64,000 bases of DNA from the NCBI GenBank assembly GCA_964343505.1, contig CAYFJU010000003.1, forward strand, positions 1 through 64,000, read 5' to 3'. Below are positions 33,966 through 41,893 of the stretch, piece after piece (position 1 is the first letter of the stretch; every line of letters begins with the position of its first letter). Source of the stretch: TCS55 sp964343505. Its GTDB lineage: Bacteria; Fidelibacterota; Marinisomatia; Marinisomatales; TCS55. The translations under genes were made by a program, and so were the position numbers. A model generated the notes under the pieces. That model worked only from the letters and a program-made list of their open reading frames with translations. It ran no database searches and was not told the origin of the DNA.

Positions 33966-34547
33966 TTAAGTATTAATCAGTATGAGAATCGCAGATAACA
34001 TCATCACCCATAAAGCGGTCAGAAAATGCCAATACCAGCCGATTAATCGAAAACGCAGTGGCTTGATACTTTTCTTCATTTTCATTTTGAACCACAACCA
34101 AGCTACCAGGGTCAAACCGGTTATTAAATGAAAGGCGTGGGCGCCTGCCATCAGGTAAACCATGCCTGCCAAAACATTATTATGACTGGTTAAGCCCTTT
34201 TCAACCAGCATCTGCCACAGGGTAATTTGCCCGAATAGAAATATCAGTCCCGCTAGAAAGCTCGCCATCATGAAATGTGGGCTGTCGGTGCTTTGCCTTA
34301 ATCGCCATCCCCGGTAGGATGATTCAAATAGTAAACTACTGATAATCAGCAAACTGGCAATACCCACGGTCACGACCTGGCTCATCCCATCTAACTTGAT
34401 GTAGGATAATTCTTTGGCCACCATAGAACCGAAAGTTGCCATAAACGTGATGAACAACATTGTAATACCGCCGAAACCAACTAATAGGCCTAATTTTGAA
34501 GTATCCTCATCACAGTGAATGGGCGTTGCATGTACCTGGGGACTCAT
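33966..34547 (-). CDS. subunit III-like protein of the haem-copper oxidase family
   Basis: 193 residues, five helices, with the family segments KLGLLVGFGGITMLFITFMA, GAHAFHLITGLTLVAWLWF and the end RLIGWYWHFLTALWVMMLSA. It is a second, divergent subunit III between subunit I and the canonical III. Tandem III-type genes occur in some caa3-like operons, where the two small proteins may share the role of one long subunit III. Its start overlaps the subunit I stop by four bases. Confidence 0.8.
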   Translation of the reverse strand: MSPQVHATPIHCDEDTSKLGLLVGFGGITMLFITFMATFGSMVAKELSYIKLDGMSQVVTVGIASLLIISSLLFESSYRGWRLRQSTDSPHFMMASFLAGLIFLFGQITLWQMLVEKGLTSHNNVLAGMVYLMAGAHAFHLITGLTLVAWLWFKMKMKKSIKPLRFRLIGWYWHFLTALWVMMLSAILILINT

Positions 34548-36256
34548 GAAGAACCCTCAATTTGAACTGATTGAGGAACCCAATCCTGATCTTTTACCCT
34601 GGGATTGTTGTATTCATGGGGACCATTGTAAACATGGGGTATTTCATCAAAGTTGCCATGGGGCACGGGGTAAGCCACGGTCCATTCCAGTGTATTGGCT
34701 TTCCAGGGGTTTGTTTCCGCCACTTTTCCTTTAAAAATTGACCAGACAAAGTTGAATAGATACAGGATTTGAAAGGCACCCATAAAAAATGCCGCAATGG
34801 TTATAAACACATTTAAGTCCATCAACGGCTGCAGGAATTCATACTCATTTGGATTGTATATTCTTCGATGATGGCCGGCATACCCGAGGACCATCATATT
34901 AAAGAAGACCAGATTGAGGGTGATGAAGGTCCCCCAAAAGTGAACCTTATTCAACCGTGAACTCATCATTCGTCCAAACATTTTCGGGAACCAGTACGCG
35001 ATGGCAGCAAACCCGCCAAACAATACGGAGGCAGCCATCGTATAGTGAAAATGCCCCACCACGAACATGGTATCATGTAGATAAATATCTGCTGTAACAG
35101 TGGCGTTATAAAGACCGGTTAATCCACCAATCGCAAACACCCAAATCACCGCCATGGTATACAACATCGGTGTATCAAAATGGAGGGAACCTCGCCACAA
35201 GGTCAGCAACCAGTTAAAAAAGAAAATGGACGAAGGAATACTGATGAGGAGCGTTAAAAACATGAACGACTTACCCAATAATGGACTCATACCGGTTGTG
35301 TACATGTGATGTCCCCAGACAACGGAACTCAAGACGACAATCGTCCCCATACAAATTGCCGTTACCTTATAGCCAAAGGCGGGTTTACGGGCAAATACCG
35401 AAAGTAATTCAGATACAATTCCCCATACCGGCAGGATCAGAATATAGACTTCCGGATGGCCGAATATCCAAAATACGTGTTGATACAAGAGCGGGTCTCC
35501 CCCACCCCCAGCCGCCAATCGTCCGGCCAGGAAGAATTGTGTGCCAAGCAACCGATCTAATACCAACATAATCAAACCGGCTGCAATGACAGGTACAAAA
35601 ATGGCATTCAAAATCGATGTCAACCAAAGGCCCCAGACGGATAAGGGCATTTTAAAATAGGTCATGCCGGGCGCCCGCATGCGGATAACCGTAATCATAT
35701 AATTGATCGCGCCCATCATGGAGGAGGTACCGGCAAAAACTAAGGCCAGCGTCCAAAAGGTTTGTCCTTCCCCTGCGATGCCGCCTTCCTTTAAGCTCAG
35801 GGGCGGGTATGAAGTCCACCCCCCGGCAGCCGTACCGTCTGGCAAAAAATACGATATGATTAAAATAATACTCGCCAGAAACATTGTCCAGAAGGACAGC
35901 ATGTTTAACGTGGGAAAGGCCATATCACGGGCCCCAATTTGGAGGGGAATGATAAAATTCCCAAAGGCGCCGATTAAAATGGGCGTAATGGCCCAGAATA
36001 TCATAATAGTTCCGTGCATGGTAAACAGTTGATTATAGACGTCCGGATCAATAATACCACCCGATCCCTTAAACAAAAATCCGAGTGACCACCAAGGCAC
36101 TTCTGTTTCCGGGTATGCCAGTTGCCAACGAATCAGCATGGCTTGGAACCCGCCAAACAACAGAAAAAATATGCCTAAGAACAAATACTGCTTCCCGATT
36201 GTTTTATGGTCAAGGGAGAAAATATGTGTTTTCCAAAATGACTGTTTTTCGCTCAT
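34544..36256 (-). CDS. cytochrome c oxidase subunit I, A1 type (second oxidase)
   Basis: I use the ATG at 36256 (MSEKQSFWKTHIFSLDHK): it has GGAAGGAA upstream and overlaps the subunit II stop as ATGA. The upstream extension to 36319 is an open frame inside subunit II. 570 residues with twelve helices, CuB/Tyr site in GHPEVYILILPVWG, histidines in VWGHHMYTTGMS and haem ligands in GHFHYTMAAS. It also belongs to the A1 type. The operon order (II, I, III-like, III, IV) differs from that of the first oxidase. Confidence 0.96.
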   Translation of the reverse strand: MSEKQSFWKTHIFSLDHKTIGKQYLFLGIFFLLFGGFQAMLIRWQLAYPETEVPWWSLGFLFKGSGGIIDPDVYNQLFTMHGTIMIFWAITPILIGAFGNFIIPLQIGARDMAFPTLNMLSFWTMFLASIILIISYFLPDGTAAGGWTSYPPLSLKEGGIAGEGQTFWTLALVFAGTSSMMGAINYMITVIRMRAPGMTYFKMPLSVWGLWLTSILNAIFVPVIAAGLIMLVLDRLLGTQFFLAGRLAAGGGGDPLLYQHVFWIFGHPEVYILILPVWGIVSELLSVFARKPAFGYKVTAICMGTIVVLSSVVWGHHMYTTGMSPLLGKSFMFLTLLISIPSSIFFFNWLLTLWRGSLHFDTPMLYTMAVIWVFAIGGLTGLYNATVTADIYLHDTMFVVGHFHYTMAASVLFGGFAAIAYWFPKMFGRMMSSRLNKVHFWGTFITLNLVFFNMMVLGYAGHHRRIYNPNEYEFLQPLMDLNVFITIAAFFMGAFQILYLFNFVWSIFKGKVAETNPWKANTLEWTVAYPVPHGNFDEIPHVYNGPHEYNNPRVKDQDWVPQSVQIEGSS

Positions 36257-37053
36257 TTTAATTCCTTCCAGGGCCAACCCCATTTTGACGGTACGCCTTC
36301 TACTTCTTCTTCTCCCCAATCATCCCAATCATCTTCAGACACTTCCGTCTCCTGGGAGGCTAGCCATTCATTAAAATTTTCCTGGGTTTGCACTTTTAGA
36401 TATCCTTTCATCCGGTAGTGACCATTGCCGCACAACTCCGCACAAGCGATTTCAAATTCTCCGGTTTCTTGAGCCTGGAACCATAAAGCGGTAACCATCC
36501 CGGGTGTTGCATCCTGCTTGACCCTGAAGTTTGGCAGGTAAAAGGAATGTATCACATCATAGGTTGTCAGTTGAACAACCACCGGTGTATTCACCGGAAT
36601 ATGCAGGTTATTCTGTGCGGGTACGATATCATCATCGGTTCCAAATTGAGCATCCTTGCCAGCATAGCGAAAATTCCAGGCAAATTGTTGGGGCATTACC
36701 TCGACGCGCAGGACATTTTTTCCTTTGGGAAAATTCCAGAAGGCCTCTTTTAAATCCCGAAAGGACATGGATTCAATCACCGAATCAATTGAGAAAAACA
36801 CCACCAACCCCATGGCAACTGTTAAGTAAAGGTGCTTTCTTGTATTCCCATGATCATAGGTTGCCTTTGGATTCTTTCGTGAATTATAACGCCAAATAAA
36901 ATAAATAAGGGCCGCCACCACGATGCAAAAATAAAGGGTAATCACAAAATCCGTATATTGGATCACGTTATCTATCCTGTATCCGTCCAAAGAAACATCT
37001 TTGGGGGGATCAAGAAACCATATACCAGGCAACCATTTCTTCATTCGTTCCAT
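36253..37053 (-). CDS. cytochrome c oxidase subunit II (second oxidase)
   Basis: 266 residues: two N-terminal helices and a CuA domain with CAELCGNGHYRM and the upstream His in YDVIHSFYLPNFRVKQDATPG. There is no haem c domain. Like subunit II of the first oxidase it carries an acidic tryptophan-rich tail (EDDWDDWGEEE), here followed by a short basic end. It is the first gene of the second oxidase operon, 70 bases after the barrel gene, and has a 16-bp regulatory motif 52 bases upstream. Confidence 0.95.
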   Translation of the reverse strand: MERMKKWLPGIWFLDPPKDVSLDGYRIDNVIQYTDFVITLYFCIVVAALIYFIWRYNSRKNPKATYDHGNTRKHLYLTVAMGLVVFFSIDSVIESMSFRDLKEAFWNFPKGKNVLRVEVMPQQFAWNFRYAGKDAQFGTDDDIVPAQNNLHIPVNTPVVVQLTTYDVIHSFYLPNFRVKQDATPGMVTALWFQAQETGEFEIACAELCGNGHYRMKGYLKVQTQENFNEWLASQETEVSEDDWDDWGEEEVEGVPSKWGWPWKELK

Positions 37054-37086
37054 ATTTACTCCTAATAGGGGGACAGAAAATATAAA

Positions 37087-37120
37087 ATTATACTTAAATA
37101 TCTTAAGACCTTTTTATCCT
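37087..37120 (-). promoter_or_regulatory. promoter and regulatory motif of the second oxidase operon
   Basis: AAGACCTTTTTATCCT at 37105-37120 is identical to the site at 29115-29130. A perfect TATAAT lies 12 bases downstream on the minus strand (37092-37087). No good -35 hexamer is present at 17 bases; the motif covers that position, so it may replace the -35 box as an activator site or act as an operator. Confidence 0.55.
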
Positions 37121-37123
37121 TTT

Positions 37124-38281
37124 TTAAATTTTTATTGAAGCCGTCACATAATACCATTGAGCCGGATCACCTTTTGGGGCCATTATATCTCCTGGAAAAA
37201 ATAAGGAATGCCCGAAGATAGCTTTGGCGCTTTGGAATATTGGGAAACTAATATTATTATCGATTTCCGTTCCAAAAGTGTTTAGGCCCGCACTATTTTC
37301 CTGCTGAGAGCGAAAATGGTGCACTATTGTATTCACATTCCAGCCCAGGATTTTCGTCGTAGACTGAACATAAAAATCCAGGAGCCCCAATCCTTTTGTA
37401 TGAACAGGAAGATTTAAGAAATAATCCATATGCCCATAAAACTTGTGATTGGTAGCAAACAGCGTATTGAAAGATTCGTCTGCGGCAGTTGCGGTATCAT
37501 CGCCGCTCAAGGCGTCAATTCCCGTGTGAAAGGTAACAGAATTAATTGTGTAAGAGCCTTTGAGTGAAAGTAGCCATGCGGATAAACTCCGGGTATCCAT
37601 TTTACCGGTTTGATAGCCTATTTCACCAGAAAGTTGAAAGCGTTTCATTTCCTTTTTTAGTGTGAATAGTGTCGTCATCCGGTTATTATCCTGGACAAAC
37701 AGTCCTTCTTTTAAAAACGGTAACCTGTCGCTGAACCGAACATTGAATCCTCTTAAATTTTGATCATCTTTATCTCGTCCGCTATTGGGATAATTTTCAA
37801 CCAGTTTCAGATTGAAAAAATCAACCGATGTTCCATTGGTTAATTGGTGTGACAGGGTAATACCATCAAAACTTCGACCAATATTATGCCAACCGACGGC
37901 GCCCAAAATCCGCTGTGAACCATAATTCACTTCATACCGGCCAACTTTCAGTTGGAAGGTACCCTCATTAGACAGGAGAAAGTAGGCCTGGTGCATATCT
38001 AACGCGTCGGCGGAACCGTCTGTGAGCGTGTTTGACTCGGTACCCATAATTCGGGAATCCTGTAACTGAAGAAAAATTCTTGCCTTTTTTTTCTCGTATT
38101 GTGCCTGGAATCGTGTTCTCTGGTAATTCAGAGAATTAAAACCGGAGGTGTCCGAAAAATCCTTATTGATCGCTTCATGACGGTAACGGACTTCCGATCC
38201 GAATGTCCATTCCTGACTAAATCCAAATGACATGATTAATATTGCTCCTATGATCAATTGGTTTATTTTTTTGTTTTTCAT
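37124..38281 (-). CDS. outer-membrane beta-barrel, alginate-export family
   Basis: 385 residues with a signal peptide ending near FGFSQ. The core has alternating strands and the family block GRYEVNYGSQRILGAVGWHN, followed by RSFDGITLSH, which is typical of the alginate-export (AlgE-like) barrel family. In many Bacteroidota such barrels occur in respiratory or denitrification loci and probably act as general porins. It sits between actF and the second oxidase, so a nitrate/nitrite or small-anion porin role is possible but inferred. Confidence 0.75.
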   Translation of the reverse strand: MKNKKINQLIIGAILIMSFGFSQEWTFGSEVRYRHEAINKDFSDTSGFNSLNYQRTRFQAQYEKKKARIFLQLQDSRIMGTESNTLTDGSADALDMHQAYFLLSNEGTFQLKVGRYEVNYGSQRILGAVGWHNIGRSFDGITLSHQLTNGTSVDFFNLKLVENYPNSGRDKDDQNLRGFNVRFSDRLPFLKEGLFVQDNNRMTTLFTLKKEMKRFQLSGEIGYQTGKMDTRSLSAWLLSLKGSYTINSVTFHTGIDALSGDDTATAADESFNTLFATNHKFYGHMDYFLNLPVHTKGLGLLDFYVQSTTKILGWNVNTIVHHFRSQQENSAGLNTFGTEIDNNISFPIFQSAKAIFGHSLFFPGDIMAPKGDPAQWYYVTASIKI

Positions 38282-38300
38282 GGTAAATCCTCCGTTTTAG

Positions 38301-39461
38301 TTATGTATGCAAATTCAAACTTTCTTGTAGATATGGATCTTTTTGGGGCACCAGGTCCCATTTGGAAAGCTGATGAAGCACCACCCAGAATGCTATACCG
38401 AGAATCCCGATGGCCACACCGATTTCCATTAATCCAATTATCGGAACATCCCCCACCAGAGGCGGGAAAATCATCAGGTATAAATCGAGCCAATGACCAA
38501 CCAGGATAATGGCCGAAGCAATCAACAATGGCTTTTCTGCCCGTTTTGTTTTTCTAAACAATAATATCGTGAATGGTATCAGCCAGTTTGCCAAAATGTT
38601 CAATACGGCCAAAACTCCAAAACCGCCAAAATGTCGTTTTAAGTAATATCCTGTCTCTTCCGGAATATTGGCATACCAGATCAGCATATGCTGGGAGAAC
38701 CAGATATAGATCCAGAATGTGGTGAAGGCAAATAAATACCGGCCCAGTTCGTGCAAATGATCTTTTTTAAGTTTAGTAAGAAAACTTAATCGGCGGAGAT
38801 AAATCAGCAGGATAATCATAAAGGCCAGCCCCGCATTAAACATCCCAGCAAAATTATAAAACCCAAAAATAGTGCTGTACCAATGGGGTTCCAGTGACAT
38901 AATCCAATCGAAACTGGAAATCACAAACGCTATTCCACCTATATAGAGCCAGGCCGCCGCCCACCGTACACTTTTTTTTGTATGGATAGGATCACCAGTT
39001 TCATCCTGTCTTCTGGAATGGTTCAAGATGGGTTTCCCTAGAAGATACCAGATGCCATAATAGATGGGTACCCGGAGGATAAAACCAGTCAAATTTAACC
39101 ACGACTGTTTACCCTGGAGAATCGGATCGTGGGCCATAACTTCCACATGGGTCCACTCGTACAAATGATGGGCGCCAAACAAAACTAAAATCATGATCAA
39201 AAAGCCAATCGGAATGGCCGAAAACATCGCTTCCGGAATACGGCGAATCGCTACCCCCCACCCGGCATTGCTCACATAATGGATCGCCACGAACAGCATC
39301 CCGGCCACTCCAATCCCGGTGATGTAATAGGCCGCCAGCAAAATGTTTGGCCAGATCCGTTCCGTTAACAATATACCCAAAATAACGGTGAGCAACCCAA
39401 TGGCCGTGGCCAAGCTCATTTTGTTCAATAAGGATGGTTCAATTTCAAAAATTTTTTGCAT
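38301..39461 (-). CDS. actF: alternative complex III subunit ActF (NrfD-like)
   Basis: 386 residues with about ten hydrophobic helices, the size of ActF. Recognisable parts are GIGVAGMLFVAIHYVSNAGW, the RRIPEAMFSAIPIGFLIMIL segment and WSQ-type FSQHMLIWYANIPEE. It is a quinol-side membrane subunit of the menaquinol:cytochrome c oxidoreductase, paralogous to ActC. It follows actE by five bases and ends the act operon. Confidence 0.9.
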   Translation of the reverse strand: MQKIFEIEPSLLNKMSLATAIGLLTVILGILLTERIWPNILLAAYYITGIGVAGMLFVAIHYVSNAGWGVAIRRIPEAMFSAIPIGFLIMILVLFGAHHLYEWTHVEVMAHDPILQGKQSWLNLTGFILRVPIYYGIWYLLGKPILNHSRRQDETGDPIHTKKSVRWAAAWLYIGGIAFVISSFDWIMSLEPHWYSTIFGFYNFAGMFNAGLAFMIILLIYLRRLSFLTKLKKDHLHELGRYLFAFTTFWIYIWFSQHMLIWYANIPEETGYYLKRHFGGFGVLAVLNILANWLIPFTILLFRKTKRAEKPLLIASAIILVGHWLDLYLMIFPPLVGDVPIIGLMEIGVAIGILGIAFWVVLHQLSKWDLVPQKDPYLQESLNLHT

Positions 39462-39466
39462 TATTT

Positions 39467-40018
39467 CTATTTCATGGTTTTAATAAAATGGGTCACGAGC
39501 CACCGGTCGTTCCGTTTTATTTGCACGTTGTAGGGTGGCATATTTCCTACACCATGGGAGATTAAATAATAAATGTCCCCATCCGGCATTTTCCGGACTT
39601 TTTCTGTTTTCAGGGAGGGCGGTGGTGGAACCCCTCGTTTCGTAACAGGGCCATCGCCGTCGCCACTCAATCCGTGACAGGTTTGGCAAAATGTGGCATA
39701 AACTTTTGCTCCGCGTACCATATCAACCGTCTTTGAATCAAACGGGCTCATCAACACTTCTCCTGCCTTTTCCCGGGTAAGTTCTCCGTCCGGATATTCG
39801 GGCATGAAACCCAAGGCAATGGTTCCTTCCGGCGGTGTTTGCAATGTTTTTCCGTCGGCATAATTCGGATTTGGTGAATAGGCATCATAAGCGATTGAAT
39901 GCACCATTTCCGGGATGAATTCAGTATTCGGCTCCCGTTTATCGGAAGAAATAGAGTGCCCCACACCGTAAAGCCCCAAGATGGCCACCACAAAATAAAT
40001 GATAGTTTTCATTTTCAT
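39467..40018 (-). CDS. actE: alternative complex III subunit ActE, monohaem cytochrome c
   Basis: 183 residues from the ATG at 40018 (MKMKTIIYFVVAILG); the upstream extension overlaps actD and is unlikely. An N-terminal membrane anchor is followed by a c-type haem motif CQTCHG and a later Met ligand candidate in GVGNMPPYN. ActE hands electrons from the Fe-S/haem chain to the oxidase. It starts one base after the actD stop codon. Confidence 0.9.
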   Translation of the reverse strand: MKMKTIIYFVVAILGLYGVGHSISSDKREPNTEFIPEMVHSIAYDAYSPNPNYADGKTLQTPPEGTIALGFMPEYPDGELTREKAGEVLMSPFDSKTVDMVRGAKVYATFCQTCHGLSGDGDGPVTKRGVPPPPSLKTEKVRKMPDGDIYYLISHGVGNMPPYNVQIKRNDRWLVTHFIKTMK

Positions 40019-40019
40019 A

Positions 40020-40529
40020 TTATTCATCCACCATTTCGCCATTATGGGTTTGAACAATTTCTGCGACAGCGGAAGAAGATTTCCGCTGCTGCCCCTGTTT
40101 CATAACCACATAAAACCTGTCATTGGTTGCGCGCGAATGAGGCTGCAACTCTTTTTTCCCATATTTTACTTTTCGCCATGCGAAGAAACTGAACACCGTT
40201 CCCAACCCGGCGAAAAGAACCATTACTTCAAATGCCACAGGCATAAATGCGGGCAGGGAATTCCAAGGCCGGCCACCAATGTTGATGGGCCAGTTCACAG
40301 CCGAAACCCAGTACTGCCCCAACACGCCGATTGAAAGCCCGAGAAAAGCGAATAGGAAGCAAATTTGGTTTAACCGTGATTTTTTTAATCCCATTGCTTT
40401 GTCCAAACCGTGGACGGCAAATGGGGTGTAAGCATCCACGATTTCAAACCCCGCATCCTGCACAGCCTTTACTGAATCGATGAGGTCGAATTCGTTTCTG
40501 AATTCTGCAACTAAAACTTTTTCCTTCAT
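40020..40529 (-). CDS. actD: alternative complex III subunit ActD (DUF3341)
   Basis: 169 residues from the ATG at 40529, which overlaps the actC stop as ATGA; the longer frame upstream lies in actC. It starts with VLVAEFRNEFDLIDSVKAVQ, then VDAYTPFAVHGLDKAMGLKK and two membrane helices, the pattern of DUF3341/ActD. It stabilises the membrane part of ACIII; its exact role is not established. Confidence 0.9.
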   Translation of the reverse strand: MKEKVLVAEFRNEFDLIDSVKAVQDAGFEIVDAYTPFAVHGLDKAMGLKKSRLNQICFLFAFLGLSIGVLGQYWVSAVNWPINIGGRPWNSLPAFMPVAFEVMVLFAGLGTVFSFFAWRKVKYGKKELQPHSRATNDRFYVVMKQGQQRKSSSAVAEIVQTHNGEMVDE

Positions 40530-41893
40530 GATTTTTCTCCATTGCCGCGATAATGCAGGACGGATTTCACTTCGCCCATGGAGATCATAGGCATGGTTCG
40601 GATAAAGAGTAAAAAAAGTGTAAAAAAGAGTCCGAAACTTCCCACCAACGTGCCTATTTCCACCCATGTGGGCGCATACATACTCCAGGAAGATGGGAGA
40701 AAATCACGGTGAAGCGACGTCACAATAATGACGAACCGCTCGAACCACATCCCAATATTCACAAAAATAGACAAGATGAATACAAGAACCACATTCCGGC
40801 GAATAGAACGGAACCAGAAAAACTGCGGCGTTATCAGATTACAACCCACCATTATCCAATACGCCCAAGCGAAGGGCCCCAATGCCCGGTTTAAAAAGAC
40901 AAACTGCTCAAACCCGTTTCCGGAATACCAGGCGATAAAAAATTCGGTGGCATAGGACAAGGTAACAACCCCACCCGTAACAATTATCACCTTGGTCATA
41001 TTCTCGATATGATTCAGTGTAATATATTCTTCAAGGCGAAGCGTTTTCCTGGCAAGGATCATCAGCGTGAGCACCATGGCAAAACCACTGAAAACAGCTC
41101 CTGCAACAAAATAAGGCGGAAATGTGGTGGTGTGCCAACCGGGAATGGATGATGTGGCAAAGTCAAAACTCACTACAGTGTGGACGGAAACAACCAAAGG
41201 GGTGGCCAGCCCGGCTAATAATCCATACACTGTTTCATAGCGGTGCCACACCCGGTAACTGCCATTCCAACCCAAGCTCAGTACACTGAAAAAGAATTTC
41301 TTTATTTTATTTTTTGCACGGTCCCGAACGGTGGCCAGATCAGGGACCAACCCGAAATACCAAAATACAGCGGAAATGGTTAAATAGGTACCGATGGCAA
41401 AAACGTCCCAGGCCAAAGGTGAGCGAAAATTAATCCACAGGGGTCCTCTGGCGTTTGGATATGGGAACACCCAGTAAGCCAACCAGGGACGCCCCATGTG
41501 AATGATAGGAAAAATGCCTGCACAAATGACGGCAAAAATAGTCATGGCTTCCGCGGATCGGTTGATGGATGTTCGCCATTTTTGCCGGAATAAAAACAAA
41601 ATAGCCGAGATCAATGTTCCGGCATGACCGATACCTACCCAAAATACAAAATTGGTAATATCAAAGGCCCAACCGACGGTTTTGTTGAGACCCCAGGTAC
41701 CAACCCCGGTCATAATCTGGTAAGAAACCGACACAAAACCCAGTGTCAAAGCACTCATCGCCAAGGTAAATCCAAGCCACCAGAGCCAGGTGGGTTTCCG
41801 TTCCATGATGTGGCAGACATCATTGGTGACATCGGTATGGTTTTTATCTCCGTGGATTTGCGATTCGCGAATACTGGCTTGTTGTTCAGCCAT
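40526..41893 (-). CDS. actC: alternative complex III subunit ActC (NrfD-like)
   Basis: 455 residues from the ATG at 41893, which has AGGTGA at good spacing and overlaps the actB end by eight bases. About ten helices; conserved parts include FVFWVGIGHAGTLISAILFL, HMGRPWLAYWVFPYPN, and the QFFWFRSIRRN loop. It binds quinol and is the main membrane subunit next to ActB. Confidence 0.93.
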   Translation of the reverse strand: MAEQQASIRESQIHGDKNHTDVTNDVCHIMERKPTWLWWLGFTLAMSALTLGFVSVSYQIMTGVGTWGLNKTVGWAFDITNFVFWVGIGHAGTLISAILFLFRQKWRTSINRSAEAMTIFAVICAGIFPIIHMGRPWLAYWVFPYPNARGPLWINFRSPLAWDVFAIGTYLTISAVFWYFGLVPDLATVRDRAKNKIKKFFFSVLSLGWNGSYRVWHRYETVYGLLAGLATPLVVSVHTVVSFDFATSSIPGWHTTTFPPYFVAGAVFSGFAMVLTLMILARKTLRLEEYITLNHIENMTKVIIVTGGVVTLSYATEFFIAWYSGNGFEQFVFLNRALGPFAWAYWIMVGCNLITPQFFWFRSIRRNVVLVFILSIFVNIGMWFERFVIIVTSLHRDFLPSSWSMYAPTWVEIGTLVGSFGLFFTLFLLFIRTMPMISMGEVKSVLHYRGNGEKS

